DNA of 64,000 nucleotides from positions 1,154,107-1,218,106 of the forward strand of contig OZ024916.1 in assembly GCA_964017125.1 (NCBI GenBank). Direction: 5' to 3'. The DNA is from Flabesymbios commensalis. Lineage: Eukaryota > Annelida > Polychaeta > Terebellida > Flabelligeridae. Positions 44,023-57,234 of this stretch are shown piece after piece; position 1 is the stretch's first letter, and each line of letters starts with the position of its first letter. The notes beneath the pieces were generated by a model that was not told the DNA's origin, did not search any database, and worked only from the letters and a program-made list of their open reading frames with translations. The translations under genes were made by a program, and so were the position numbers.

Positions 44023-47000
44023 CCTATTTAAAATCGTCGTATTTTCTCTGTGCAATATATAGACCTCAAGTATAACCACTGACACGAAATAATTCAGATA
44101 CAGCTGGGACTCTTTTTTACTAGAGACCAAATCAATGATAATAACTAAAAATTGGCAGTAAAGTTGTTTTAAAAATGTGGAACTACAACCAATACTAACA
44201 GATATATCTGATATAGGCCTTATTGATGATGAACTAGAAAATAACATTTGCATTAAAAAATATTCAGCCATAGGGGAGGGTTGCAAATTATTAGAGGTGA
44301 ATTTAAAACAAATATCCCGGGAATTTTAAGTGATCATTAGTGAACGTTGTAAGCATTTTAATGGTCCACAACTTTTTTCAATGACATGTTATCACTATTA
44401 ATAGATGATTGTTGTAATTAGGCCCTACATAATCGCATAATAGGCATTCCACAAACAAGGTTGCATAAATATTATCACAATGAGGGTGACCCAACGTTTG
44501 ATTGATATTATTGTTGCTCCACCGTCTGCTACGCTGGCCAAACATTAACACAGCATAGACAGCTGTTTATTTTCATCTAGCTCATTTAATATGCCTGGTA
44601 ATTCGCACTCGCTATTAAATGAGCTAATGATCATTTTTATGGGGTTTTTTCCATTGTGTGGTTGTGTTAGCTTAAATAGTTGGACTAGTAGATACCACGA
44701 AATCGCACTATTTGATGTTTATTTGTTTCATAATTTTGCGGAGGCATGCCCCCTATAGGCCCGTGCTGTTGATTGGTTTCTTGGGAATCTGAGCACCCCC
44801 CCCCCCCTTTAATTTATTTTTGGATACGCCACTGATATCTTAGTCTTAGGCAAATAGACTGCAATATAACCAGAAAACACGAGATGTCGACCTAATGACG
44901 GGTTATGGTTGGTTTAATGACTGCCACGCTGACCGTCAACCTTAAACCTTAAATGCCAACATGATCATCATTTTACCGACGTCCTGGGAGATGCGTCTAA
45001 TGTAGGCAAAATGTTGTTGATTTTATCAAACCCATTAGGGGCCTACCAGCTTAATATATTTGGCAGAATCGTGAAGCAGACCATAAAATCATTAAAAAAA
45101 TCGCTGATTTTATTTTGGCTTCTCAATATGACCACTATGATGTAAACATGTCCATAGACTAGAACTAGATATAGAGACATAATTCCAGATTTCTTATTTC
45201 GGACCTGCATGTCCAAAATAAGAAATAGTATACAGGAATTTCGTCTCTATATCTCGCTTAACTGGTAAATGCACAGAACAAAAATTTAAACTTTTGCAGT
45301 TCTAGAATATAGACGTGCTTACAACATGATTATGGTCATATTAAGAGCCAAAACTAAATCACCAATTTTTAATGATTTTAGCCTGATTGAGTCGCTTTAA
45401 ATGGCTTCGACAAAAATCCGCCAATATAAGATTCAATCAACAATGGCCTTGGTAATTGACCTTAGTAATTCTCGAGACATCATCAACATTATCGTCATAA
45501 TAGTCAACATTTTGAGAAAATATGCGTTCTTTTGTCATTCAATATATACCGATGATTTTACAGTTGTCCGGTAGGTAGGCCCACTATCAAAATTGCGTTT
45601 TTTACCAATATTTCTTAGGCTATTTTCCATTTAGTTCAGCTGCAAGTTTTTCATCTGGCTTAAACTTTGTCTACTAGGCCTGCTTTTTTATCACCCCACT
45701 TTATCACCCCAGATTATCACCCAGATACCAAAAATAGCCAGAATCCACATGATGGTATAGTGCATATATTGTCTGTAACGTTAACCCAACATCGGCTGAA
45801 CCAACATGATTGGTTGGATGCCTGATTTTAATGATTCGGGAGGGGGGGGATCATAAAACTATACCTCACTGCGCAACCTACGAAAAAACGACCGGTCGCG
45901 AATGAGGCTGTTGATCCAATGTAATTTCAATATAGCCTAATATTATGCTCTACTGTTAAACACCCAAACCATCATGAAAATAAAACTAAATCTTACCACA
46001 AAGGATTTAACCATGAATATTTATAATCCAAGCTGTTTCGGGTGTCTGTTTTGTAATTTGGGATGAGCCCTATGGACGTGCAAACTCTACCCTAACAGTA
46101 GGGCCTACTATTCGGTTAATTTCAATATTGATCCACTGTGTACAACACTGGCCCGTCATTGAACCAACATTGGCTCAACGCCTCATCTTTGTATTGAAAT
46201 GGTTAGATAGGCCAATCCCTCAGCCCCAAACACATGAGGCCTTTGGCCCTAGCTAGTCACTTGAAGTTGTAGATCACGGTAGCGAGACACAACTTTAAGT
46301 GGCTGAAAATTTAAATTTCTTGGCTCAGTGCTCTAATGGTTAAGCAGAGTACTAAGTAGTATGCATGATAAGCCGCGAGCAGGAGAGTTAACCTACCACA
46401 TCAGCTAGTACCGTCCTTCATCCTGTCATCTGAAATGAAGGACGTCTTTGGTATTTATTCCGTGCTGGAGTAACAGCTCCAGAGACCTGAATAACAGCAT
46501 AGTCAGGTGCATTGCAAGACTCTGGGAGCAAAATGGATCTTTTAATTGACCTGTCCATCAACAGATGATTTTGATTACAAAATTTATTTTTTCACTCTGA
46601 TAGAAATGTTTAATGACCTTAGTTATGTTATTCAGAGAAAAAATGATCAGATCATGAACTCTGTGAAATGCTATGCAATCCTAAATAAGCAAATCGATTA
46701 TAAATCGATGATAAAAAATTTAATTATATACTTTATTTATTGTATTTAGCTGGAGTGAAGTATTGAAAGAGAATTTCACTAATCGATAATTTGCAAGGAA
46801 AGATAGTTTTTAACAAACAATTTAAAGATTAACCACCTATGAAAACAATATTTTCTATTTGAATATCTGGAATAATATGTTATGAAAAGAGATATATCAT
46901 ATAGGCCTACATAAGTTCTATGTTCTGTTTTTGACAGTGCCATTGCAGGCAGCACATATGTCATACATATGGCGAGTCCTTTTCCTGCCGAGAATCCCAA

Positions 47001-50000
47001 AGACGCAGATGTGCTTGTCAAACCGGCCATCAACGGTGTCAAAGCTGTATTCGCTGCAAGTCACAGAGCTAGGATTAAGCGGCTTGTGTTTAGAAGCTCT
47101 ACAGTGTCAGTAGTTGGTAAGTATACAATGAATTTATTTTCTGACCCATTAATTTTCCCCTTGAACCCTCACGATGCATCAAAGCATTATTTTGCATCTC
47201 CGAAGAATGACTTAATTACCTACACCTTGGGTGTTTATAACAAAAATTTTCATGGAACAGTTTTAAAATAACAATACCTTTTTTCTTTTGCCACCCATTT
47301 CAAGTCATCTTCATCCACTACACAATTTGTGGCTCGTAGTGGATGTGATGTAAGCAGTTGTACCGTATATGGCGGCGTATAGTACGCTACTTTTTTTCCT
47401 TTTTGAGCCCGTTTTTGGCCTGGTGCGTATTATCCCCCGATGCGTACAATATATTGATTTTGCTGAGATTAGTCACTCAAAATTTTGATAAATAGGCAGT
47501 CTCACGTGTCCCGAGTTCACTGCGATCTCCTAACTCCTTGTATTTTTGCCCAAAAATGGCAAATTACTTCAGCAGCTATAATGAAACCATTTGTTTCTAA
47601 TACACTTAAGATGTCTAGTGAAATAACAACCTAGCATTTATTTGTCTTTTAAATATCCGATAAAGTCATTTATTAATGTTATTTAAATAATAATCTACTC
47701 GTCAGACATCGCTAGGCCTACTTCATCATCATGATCATGTGTATTGCTTTGATTGTGTGAAAACTGTGAAGCTTCTATTCCATTCACCAGATGTCGCTGT
47801 CGGCGGCGACGTGACGTGCCTATCTGATACACTGTATACGGCTTGATTATTAGCAGATTTTATTATTATAGGCCTACATATTTCACTGAAATATATATTC
47901 AAGTCAATGGTATTCTAAAATACAGACGAAATGTATCCTGGTAGAAGTTTAAATAATATTAGAACGCTTATACGATAGGTTACACGGCAAAAAGAATAAT
48001 ATAATAATAAAAAATAATAATTATGCTCTTGATATAATTGCCACATTCCTAAATCCATACATATACATGATAGACATTTAAAATTGTATGCTTGTAATAA
48101 ATCACCTTGACAGTGCTGTCACCAATACATACATGTGCCATTTCATTATTGCTACTCTAAGTAAAAACTAGTACGTTGTTATACAAAAATGTTTTTTTAT
48201 TTGTTGTATCTTAATATAAATTAACTAGATTATATCGCCGTTTCGGCCGTCATAAAAGGTACGCATCCTATTGAAGACTAGACTGTAAGCCTATTCACCA
48301 GATGGCGCTTTTCCTGTCATTTACCTGACTATAACTGCTTTCACCAGGTGGCGCTAATATGTTATATCGTTATCATTTGTGGTCAAATCAACACTAAAAC
48401 AAAAATAAATATAATACTCAGAAAGTTCTTCTTAATTTTATATTTTTATGGTGTTTATAATATTTCTTTTCATCAAATCCTTTCATTTATTTTATATAAT
48501 CTTTATTAGCGAATCAATTATATCCTTATGTCACCAGCTGAGTTGAACCACATTCTGAATGCCTTGATTAATAAAGACATAACACACACACACACATCTG
48601 TGTTTTTTGGTACAATTATTGGTACTCAATTTTAAATTAACAATGAATTGTTCAAAACAATATTGTTGACTTTGCTTAGGCAGATGAAAGTGTTTAAAAT
48701 TGAAATCCACTTGGAAACCTAAGGTAATGAATATGAAGTCAAATTTAATGGGCAATAATATATGAGAGAGCAAAAAAAAGTACAACACCGTCTAACGTTA
48801 TTTTGTACATTACTTCCAATTTAACAATAAATCTGAAAATATTCAATTAATAAGTACATTACCTTTGACAGTGAAAGGTCCTACACAAAATATGCCCCAC
48901 AATTTTATTGATTCGATTAATTGATTCAATCATTTTTAAATTCTACAATTGAACTGAAGTCATCATGGTTTTGTAATCTCCCAAGGGTAGCTAGTAGTTT
49001 CTAAAAATAAAATTTTATGTTAATTATTGTGATTTATTCTTGTCCGCCCATGAGTGCATGAATTTCTATTTCCAGAGATCTCTGTATCAGGAGATAAGGT
49101 TTACACAGAGGACGACTGGGCCGATACAGAGACTAAAGACGGATACACAAAAAGCAAAATACTGGCTGAAAAAGCCGCATGGAATTTTCTGAAAGAATTA
49201 CCAGGTGTGAAAAAATAAAAAAAATTCAACATAATTATTTCTTATATAAATTTGCTTTTTAGTAATCTGCATTAAAGGCTTGATAAATAATAGATCAACC
49301 TTTATCTTAATTTCAAATGCATTAACTTTCAACATGTATCTCTATTTTGTATAATCTGCTCGATTTTTAGTTCATTTTACTGTCATGATAAAAAAGTTTT
49401 AATCAACAAAACCTACATCACATCTTCATGTATGCCTTTTTCTGTCGGCTGTTATGTTATGTTTCTACTCTGTAGTGTCATAAAGTCCCTCTATAGGAGA
49501 TTTATTTCTTCTCCTTCAGATTACTTATGATTTTATGATTTTTTGTTTGTATTTATATCACAGAGGAGGAGAGGTTTGAGTTAGCTGTAGAAAACCCGTC
49601 TGCAGTGATCGGGCCATTGCTTCTGCCTACTCTTTCCACAAGTCTTAAAGTGAGCATACTAGAATTAATGCTATGTAAGCATGTGTATGTATTTTAGTAG
49701 CCTACTTACTGGAATTTAGTTATCTTTCTTTAAGGCGGTGTAGGCCTATATCATGATTTGAATATGTCATTAAACCAAATTCAAGAACAGAGCTAAAATT
49801 GTCTTAATTCCATAAAATAATTATCAGATTAACAGAAAAAGTATAGATTGTCTCAATTCCATAAAATAATTTATAGTTTCTTGTGTGATTATTCAATGCA
49901 ACACAACTTGCTTTGATAGACATTCTGATGTCAAAATCTCTTTCTCAAAAACAATGATAACTATTACACTACAAAGCATGACTATCGTCGTTTGCCTATC

Positions 50001-53000
50001 AGATTACTGTTATTGGGCACAAAATGAGAGTGTAAACATCAAGAATTGCAAGTGTTCGGTTTCAAATTACACAAATACATGTATGAAGTTGTGAGTCGCT
50101 GTAGCAAGACATAACTTCAAGTGGTTGGAAATTTACTCTAATCAACCCTTAAAGCCCTCACGGTGCATTACAGCATCATTTTACTTCTCTGAAAACAGAC
50201 TTAATTTTCCTACAACTGAGGCCTCTAGAATGAAAATATCCATGAAACTGGCTTACCAATACATGGCGATTTTCTTTAATTTTTCAACCACTTCAAATCA
50301 TCTTCATCTGCTACAAGTCGAGAATTGCGACAGCAATTCGCGGCTTGTAGTGGATGAAGATGATGATAGTAAATCTAGGCTTGAAAGGGTAAAAAATTTA
50401 AATTTTCAATTTAGCACTTTAAGGGTTAACTTCTAACATACCAGGTATACTATTATATTGCCTGCCAAAGTGTATTTCATCGACTCAATTAGTACAAACA
50501 TTACTAGCTTCCTCTGAAGTTTTATGGTCATTATATTACATGTGCATCTTTTACCAATCATAATATGAAAACTGCTGGGATTTTGTTGTTTAGATTGTCT
50601 ATTGTATTATATTAGACCTCTGTGAGTTTTATAATATACTAGACCTTTGTGAGTAATATATTATATTAGACCTTTGTGAGTTTTATCTTTTATAGTATAA
50701 TTTTCATACTTGGATGTTATTGGTAAATAGATTGTGGAGCAGATGTTAAATCGTGGGATGCCCCTGATTCCTAAGATCTGTTTGAACTACATTGATGTGA
50801 GAGATGTGGCAGAGGCGCATATTAAGGCTATGATGGTACCAGAAGCAGCAGGTAGGTCCCTAGCCGTGTCATCCTCTCCGAGGCTGTGGATTGATGTATT
50901 TGTTTGATATGAAAAATCCAACATTGCGGTGACTGAGAGAGATCCCGACCCTGAAGCCCGAAAAATGTTCATAACTTTTTAATGACTGTGAGACCTCTGA
51001 GCTGAGCATGCGGGCATGGAACTGAAATGAAAAAAAAACTATTTTCGATCTGATTATTCAGCGATATTTTCCGATATGATAGTCCAAAGAAATGTCCTAG
51101 GATTTTGTACGAGGTCAATCTGTGGCTCAAACCTGTTTCAGCCACTGGGGCTATTAGGTCCCCTCCCTCTCACTGGTAACCATTATGCTGTGAGTTTCTG
51201 TTTTTTCATTCAGTTATAGCCAGAATTGCTGATGAAAAATTCAGCTTGAAATGACATAGAATATGTCTATTTATGACAAATAGTCAAATGACGAATAAAA
51301 TTGTCCAGTTCCGAGAAATGTTCATCTGCAAAATGTAGTTATTTGATATACGGAGCATCTATCGCAAATATTTTAAGGATTTCAGTGTCATTTGATTTGG
51401 TCTAAAACTTGTTTGAATCTGTATTACATAGTAACATACTGTTCCATTAGCACAAGGGTTGCTTTGACCCTTTCAGGCCTGAACTTATTATTGTCATCTT
51501 CATCCATTGCAAGCTGCGAATTGCTTTCGCAGTGGATGAAGATGATTCGATGTGGGTGAAAAATTAACGAAAATTGCCATCAGTTGGTAAAACAATTTCA
51601 TGGAAGTTGTAACGATTCGTGCTATAACGATGTTTGCCTGTTTCCTTCTAAAACCCTTTATTTGTAGGGAAACTAAATCTGTTTTCAGGGATGTAAAATG
51701 TTGCCTTAATGCAGCGTGAGGGCTTATTACCATCTCAAGCCTGACTTTACATTGCCATCTTCATCCATCTTTATCCACTACAAGCCGTGAATTGCTGCCG
51801 CAATTCTTGACTTCTAGTGGATGAAGATGACTTGAAGTGAGTGCAAAATTAACGAAAATTGCCATTATTTGGTAAAACAGTTTCATGGAAATTTTCCTTC
51901 TAAAACCCCTTATCGTCCACTTGGATATAAACGGGTGTATCTGCCACTTTGTAAAGTGGCAGATACACCCTCTCATATTCAAGGGGACGTTATTTGTTTT
52001 CGAGATGTAAAATGATGCCTTCATGCACCATGAGGGCTTAAATGGTTTATCGTTGTGATATGAGGCCTGTATATGTATCGGTTCCAAGCAAGTTTCTAAG
52101 AAAAGAAAATTTCACTGAAATAGATAAAATTGTGTTAGTGTTAGAACTTAGATTAGTGGTAGATCAGTTATCTGTCATGATAGCTAAAGCATTGAAACAA
52201 GATAAAGAGCTCCGTGTAGCACAACTTCAAGGGCAAATCTAGCAAATGTAAAATTTTAAATTGCAGATTTGTGGCCATTTTGTTTCAGTTTTCCTTGTTG
52301 TTTTCTATAAGAACATTTATTCTTATTTATATACTTATTTATATATTGATTTACAGTATTCATTCTAATGAATGCCAACATTCCGATAAACACCCACCCC
52401 CTTGATTTTAAAATAAGAGGGTATACTAATTAACGCACGACCCGGGTGATTATTAAAATGAATACAGTATTTATTCAAAGCTTTGATAAAAAATAAATGT
52501 CTAACGTGACAAAAATATAATCTATGACAAAATATTCAGAAGCATAATCCAAAATAACCTACTTTATTGATATTTAACAAAAACGTTTTTCTGGTTCACA
52601 GGACATCGGCATATATTAGCAGACAAAATTTTGTCAGCAAAAGATGTAGCCACTATTTTGTCTGAAGAGTTTAAGCCCCAAGGTTTGTCAGTTAAATTAT
52701 GCCTTCTTTACATTTTGAAAATAAGCGTGACTAATCCGTTTTATTTATTTTTTTCGAAATAATTGTCTAAACATCAAGATCTGCTATTTTTTGGTCCCAA
52801 ATTTACCAAATCTGAGTAAATTTGCACCTACTTGATTTTGTGGTTTGAGGTACCAAAACACAACTAAAGGATCTTCTGACTTGCAGGTTACAATGTGCCG
52901 ACTGCAGGCTGTCCATACGCCTTTGCCTGGATTGCAGGTCGTATGGATCCCGCTGTTAGGATGATCCTACCGAGCCTGGGTAAATCTCAGAAGCTGGATA

Positions 53001-53570
53001 ACTCAAGGGTTTGTATATTTTTATTCACGATTGTACTATAGTTTTTGCTGTTGAAGAAATGTAACTATATAATAATACTTATCTGCATAATTTCTATCAT
53101 CACATCTAACACTGGACATTGATCCAATGTTAGATAAATGTTGGCCCACAATCTGAGACACTGGTATAACATTAAGCCATCAGTGTTTCATGGGATCTCT
53201 ACTTGTGACTGTAATACGCGAAAAAATCTGTCAAATAATTGTATGCACTTTTCATATTTTAAAATAACTGCTTTTCATACTAGCCAAAAAGAATATTTTT
53301 ACGGCTGATTAGAGCACTTTATTTAACATCACTAAAGTTTAGTTTTTTTTCCCAGATGAGAAATGTTCTGTGCATAACTCCACGAGATGTCGTGCAGAGT
53401 CAGATTGATACAGGTTATAGTCTGATAGAGCATGGATTCGTCAAGAAAACCTCCAAATACAAGCCTCCACCTGCAGAAGGCATTCCAGTAGTGGTTATCA
53501 GCGAGCCAGAAGGGGAGGATTCCAAGATGGCCGAGGTGGATCTACAGGCAGAGTCAACTGGTGACCAGGA
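44023..53570 (+). repeat. Segmental duplication, copy 2 (9.5 kb)
   Basis: A direct, near-identical copy of 2,121-12,155. It begins inside the DNA transposon (whose right end CCACTG is at 44,834) and ends inside the reductase last exon, at the triplet for Asp in GDQD, where the sequence changes to CCCAGCTGGCAAAAGACG. It lacks the 500 bp at 6,698-7,201 and has small indels (for example near 49,330, 51,640 and 53,260). Confidence 0.93.
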
Positions 53571-53613
53571 CCCAGCTGGCAAAAGACGTTGTAAAGACGT
53601 TTTTTTCACGTGA
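46938..53613 (+). pseudogene. Reductase copy 2, partial duplicate with truncated ends
   Basis: Exons match copy 1 one for one: 46938-47116, 49076-49204, 49564-49649, 50731-50851, 52602-52682, 52887-53008 and 53356-53613. All splice sites and phases are kept and no internal stop is seen. Three things argue that it is not an equivalent gene. The duplicated block starts at 44,023 and no exon for the N-terminal nucleotide-binding segment is found between the transporter stop at 38,887 and 46,938. The last exon loses the acidic tail and ends PAGKRRCKDVFFT in satellite sequence. Two conserved positions are changed (TSS to RSS, VVNPS to VENPS). It may be an unexpressed fragment, or, if the assembly is wrong, the other haplotype of copy 1. 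Confidence 0.75.
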
Positions 53614-55310
53614 AATGCTGACGTCGTATGACGAGTTATAACTGGTGTCAGGTGCAAACTAAGTTCACGTGATATTCTGACGAATTTTGGATGTAAAAGA
53701 TAGGATGACAATCCGACGTCTTTTTCTTACATTACTAACACATCCAAGAGAAGCGACATTAAGACGTCCATGCATGATGTCATATTGACATGGTTGTTTG
53801 GTTGTATGTGCAAACTAACTTCACATGATATTCTGACGTATTTTGGATGTCAAAATATGACGATACATGTACATCTTCTCCTCTCGTTACAAACACATCC
53901 AGCAAGGGCGACTTTAAGACGTCTATGCAGGACGTCAAATTGACATGGTTATTTGGTTGCATGTGCAAACTAGCTTAACGTGATATTCTGACGCATTTTA
54001 GATGTCAAAATATTACGATACATTGACATCTTTTACTCTCGTTACAAACACATCCAGCAAAGGCGACTTTAAGACGTCCATGCAGGACGTTATAAAGACA
54101 TGATTGTTTGGTTGTATGTGCAAACTAACTTTACATGATATTCTGCCGTATTTTGGATGTCAAAATATGACGATACATGTACATCTTCTCCTCTCGTTAC
54201 AAACACATCCAGCAAGGGCGACTTTAAGACGTCTATGCAGGACGTCAAATTGACATGGTTATTTGGTTGCATGTGCAAACTAGCTTAACGTGATATTCTG
54301 ACGCATTTTAGATGTCAAAATATTACGATACATTGACATCTTTTACTCTCGTTACAAACACATCCAGCAAAGGCGACTTTAAGACGTCCATGCAGGACGT
54401 TATAAAGACATGATTGTTTGGTTGTATGTGCAAACTAACTTTACATGATATTCTGACGTATTTTGGATGTCAAAATATGACGATACATGTACATCTTCTC
54501 CTCTCGTTACAAACACATCCAGCAAGGGCGACTTTAAGACGTCTATGCAGGACGTCAAATTGACATGGTTATTTGGTTGCATGTGCAAACTAGCTTAACG
54601 TGATATTCTGACGCATTTTAGATGTCAAAATATGACGACACATGGACATCTTTTATTCTCGTTATAAACACATCCAATAAAGGTGACTTTTGGACGTCCA
54701 TGGAGGACGTCAAGTTGACATGGTTATTCGGTTGCATGTGAAAAGTAGCTTAACGTGATATTCTGATGCATTTTCGATGTCAAAATATGACGATGTCTGG
54801 ACGTCTTTTACTCACGTAACAAACACATCCGAGAAGGGTGACTTTAAGACAAAAATACATGACGTCATATTGATGTGGCTATTTGGTTGCCTATGTACAT
54901 TAGCTTAACGTGATATTCCGACGCATTTTAGATGTAAAAAATATGACGATGTATGGACGTCATTTCATCACGTAACATACACATCCAAAAAAGGCGACTT
55001 TAAGACATAAATACAGGATGTCATATTGACATGGTTATTTGGTTGTCTGAGCACATCAGCTTAACATGATATTCCGACGCATTTTCGATGTCAAAATATG
55101 ATGATGTTTGGACGTCTAACTCTTTACCTTCCGTAATTAACACATACAAGAAGGGCGACTTTAAGACATCAATAAAGGACGTCACACTGATGTGGCTATT
55201 TTGTTACCTGTGCAATTATCTTAATGCGATCATTAGCTTAACATGATATTCATACGCGTGCTATTGGGGTGCTATTTGATTAAAGCTAGGTGCAAGCTAG
55301 CAGCATAAAG
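53571..55310. repeat. 155-bp satellite with 310-bp higher-order dimer
   Basis: About ten to eleven monomers of roughly 155 bp, each with TGATATTCTGACG(C/T)ATTTT then (A/G)GATGTCAAAATATGACGA, ACAAACACATCCAGCAA and GACTTTAAGACGTC. Monomers at 53,811, 54,121 and 54,431 form one subtype and those at 53,966, 54,276 and 54,586 another, so the core is a 310-bp dimer repeated with almost no change; the outer monomers are more diverged. The array begins CCCAGCTGGCAAAAGACG, the terminal word of the CCCAGC elements, exactly at the end of the duplicated block. Regular 62-codon frames on the minus strand repeat every 310 bp and are not genes. Confidence 0.9.
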
Positions 55311-56978
55311 TTATATTACAAGGACGTAACTATTTGATGACATTTGAACGTCTTTTCATCACTATGTTGCAAATACATAATTATGAAAAAACCTCTACAA
55401 CAACATATACACAAGGTAGTATCCGACATATTGTAGAATAAATAAATAATGAACCAGTATCGAAAGACAAAAACAATTGTTAGTGATAATGTTTTTTAAT
55501 TAAAACAAAATGTAAATACGAAAAATAATTGTATTCATCGACTTTTATCAATATTCTTATTATGTCTAATGATGAATCATTATGTTCTTAACATTAAAAA
55601 AAACACTAAATATGGCATGCGATATAATACAGCCTTAAAATAGGGCAGAATTTTGCAGCAGGCGAAGATTTTGAGCTTTGCTCGAAGGAATTGAATATTT
55701 CAAATAATCAAAATGTATTAATGTGCGATATTTCTGAAAGTTCAAACACAATATTATACTTAATATGAGTCACAGGGGCCTGAGACCCCTCTTTAAGATG
55801 TGACATCCCTGATCATTGTATAAACACAATAAGAGTGGACGTGGCCCGTACAAAGTCTCCAATCAATGGTAGACCCGCAACCACCAACGTTGAAACTATA
55901 TTAATTTAATGTTGGACCAACGTCGCAGACGGCGGCACAGCATTAAACAATAAACCAGCATACACAGCAAGTACGAAACGTTAAACCTTATTGGAATGCT
56001 GGTTTAGTTGGTAATGTTGGGCCACTGTGTGCGACGTTGGCCCAACAATAATTTAATATAGTTTCGATGTTGGTGGTTGCTAGGCCGCTATGGGTTGGAG
56101 ACGCTGTCTGTCCACCATTATATTTATAGTGTTTAAATTTTGCATGCTGCTGCTAATGAACAGTTGGTACCGTACAGAATAGGGAAGGCATACAACAAAA
56201 TCTGATATTCCCATTCTTCAACAAAACACAACAGAAAAGTTTTCGGAAGTTCACAAGTTCAGCACCAAAAAAATGTTATGTTTTCTTGCAGAGGTAAAAC
56301 AAAATGCAACCAAAAAAACTCTAACGCAACCACCCCCCCCCCCCCCCAGGATATCTAATGGTGTATCTCTAATTCAAAACAATTTATTTATTTGTATTTA
56401 TTTGAATTTGCATTTCGGCACTCCAGAAAATGTGCTATGCGATGGCTTATTAAGTCTGCTATGCTCACATATCATCTTATTGACTTACATTGATTTAAAC
56501 ATTAATTGAGTAGTTCTAACACAGTAATTTTCAGCAGAGGCATCAAAGACAACCTGTAAAGTGTTATACTTGACATGTTAAGAGAAAATACTTTTTTCTT
56601 TGGGTGATGACATTAACATCACCTAAGATTGATCCATCAATCAGGTCTTAGTGAAGTTCACTCACTTTGAAGTTGTGGATCACATTCTAACTTCTAATGT
56701 GTCACATCTTAATACAGACCAATCTAGAACTTCCGAAATGCCAATTCGAAATAATACAAGATACGAAAGTGTTATGAATTAATCTATGTTGTTATTTACA
56801 TATTAAAATATATTTTATTTGAAAGCAAAAAAATTATATTTCTATATATAAATAACGTAGATTAATTGAAAACAATTTGGTATTTTCCATAATTTTGAAT
56901 AACCATTTCTGAAGTGATCGAGCACAAAAAGAATCAGCCGTGGCTTAAGTAGCCAGGCTAGTGGGAGACCTAGTCCTA
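55311..56978. other. Gene-free repeat interval
   Basis: It holds AT-rich DNA, a CCCAGC-type foldback at about 55,880-56,090 (ACCACCAACGTTGAAACTAT against ATAGTTTCGATGTTGGTGGT), a partial copy of the 18,393-type element with a poly-C run (56,155-56,370), and a degraded TTGAAGTTGT hairpin near 56,660. No exon is supported. Confidence 0.5.
55880..56095. mobile_element. Foldback of the GTTGG/CCAAC family
   Basis: The outer arms ACCACCAACGTTGAAACTAT and ATAGTTTCGATGTTGGTGGT are complementary with few mismatches, followed inward by AATTTAATGTTGGACCAACG and its counterpart GTTGGCCCAACAATAATTTA. No coding content. Confidence 0.65.
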
Positions 56979-57234
56979 TTAGCAGCTTGAGTGCTTCTCG
57001 CAATTAGAGAGCCAACAGGATTTCACTTTGGTAGACTTCATGAGTGATCGAGCACTAACAGAAGATTCAGCCCCATCATGTGTAGCCAGGTTGTTGGGCA
57101 AGAGAGAGTTTTCAGCGGAGTGACGTTCGTCAGAAGATTTTTCAGCCAAGGCAGAATCATTCAGGTTCATAGATAAGTGAGCAATATGGAAAGGATCAGC
57201 CAAGTTGTCAACCTCACTGATTCTATCACCTGCA
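56979..57234 (-). CDS. Possible terminal exon, unknown protein
   Basis: On the minus strand a TTTATGCTCTGCAG acceptor at 57,235 opens a frame of about 84 residues to a stop at 56,979. It reads GDRISEVDNLADPFHIAHLS, then SDERHSAENSLLPNN, and ends SCWLSNCEKHSSC. Composition is serine- and charge-rich without a recognised domain. Bases 56,915-57,090 contain two related stretches (GTGATCGAGCAC(A/T)A, AGAATCAGCC/AGATTCAGCC, GTAGCCAGG), so part may be a repeat. No partner exon was found in the repeat-rich DNA to 64,000. I do not assign a function. Confidence 0.25.

Noticed and set aside
5045-53613. Metabolic gene cluster (reductase, transporter, reductase)
   Set aside because: The order is explained by duplication of one reductase block around the transporter; nothing in the sequences links the substrates.
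53780-54588. Three identical-looking 62-codon frames on the minus strand spaced 310 bp
   Set aside because: They follow the satellite period exactly and have no splice or domain evidence.
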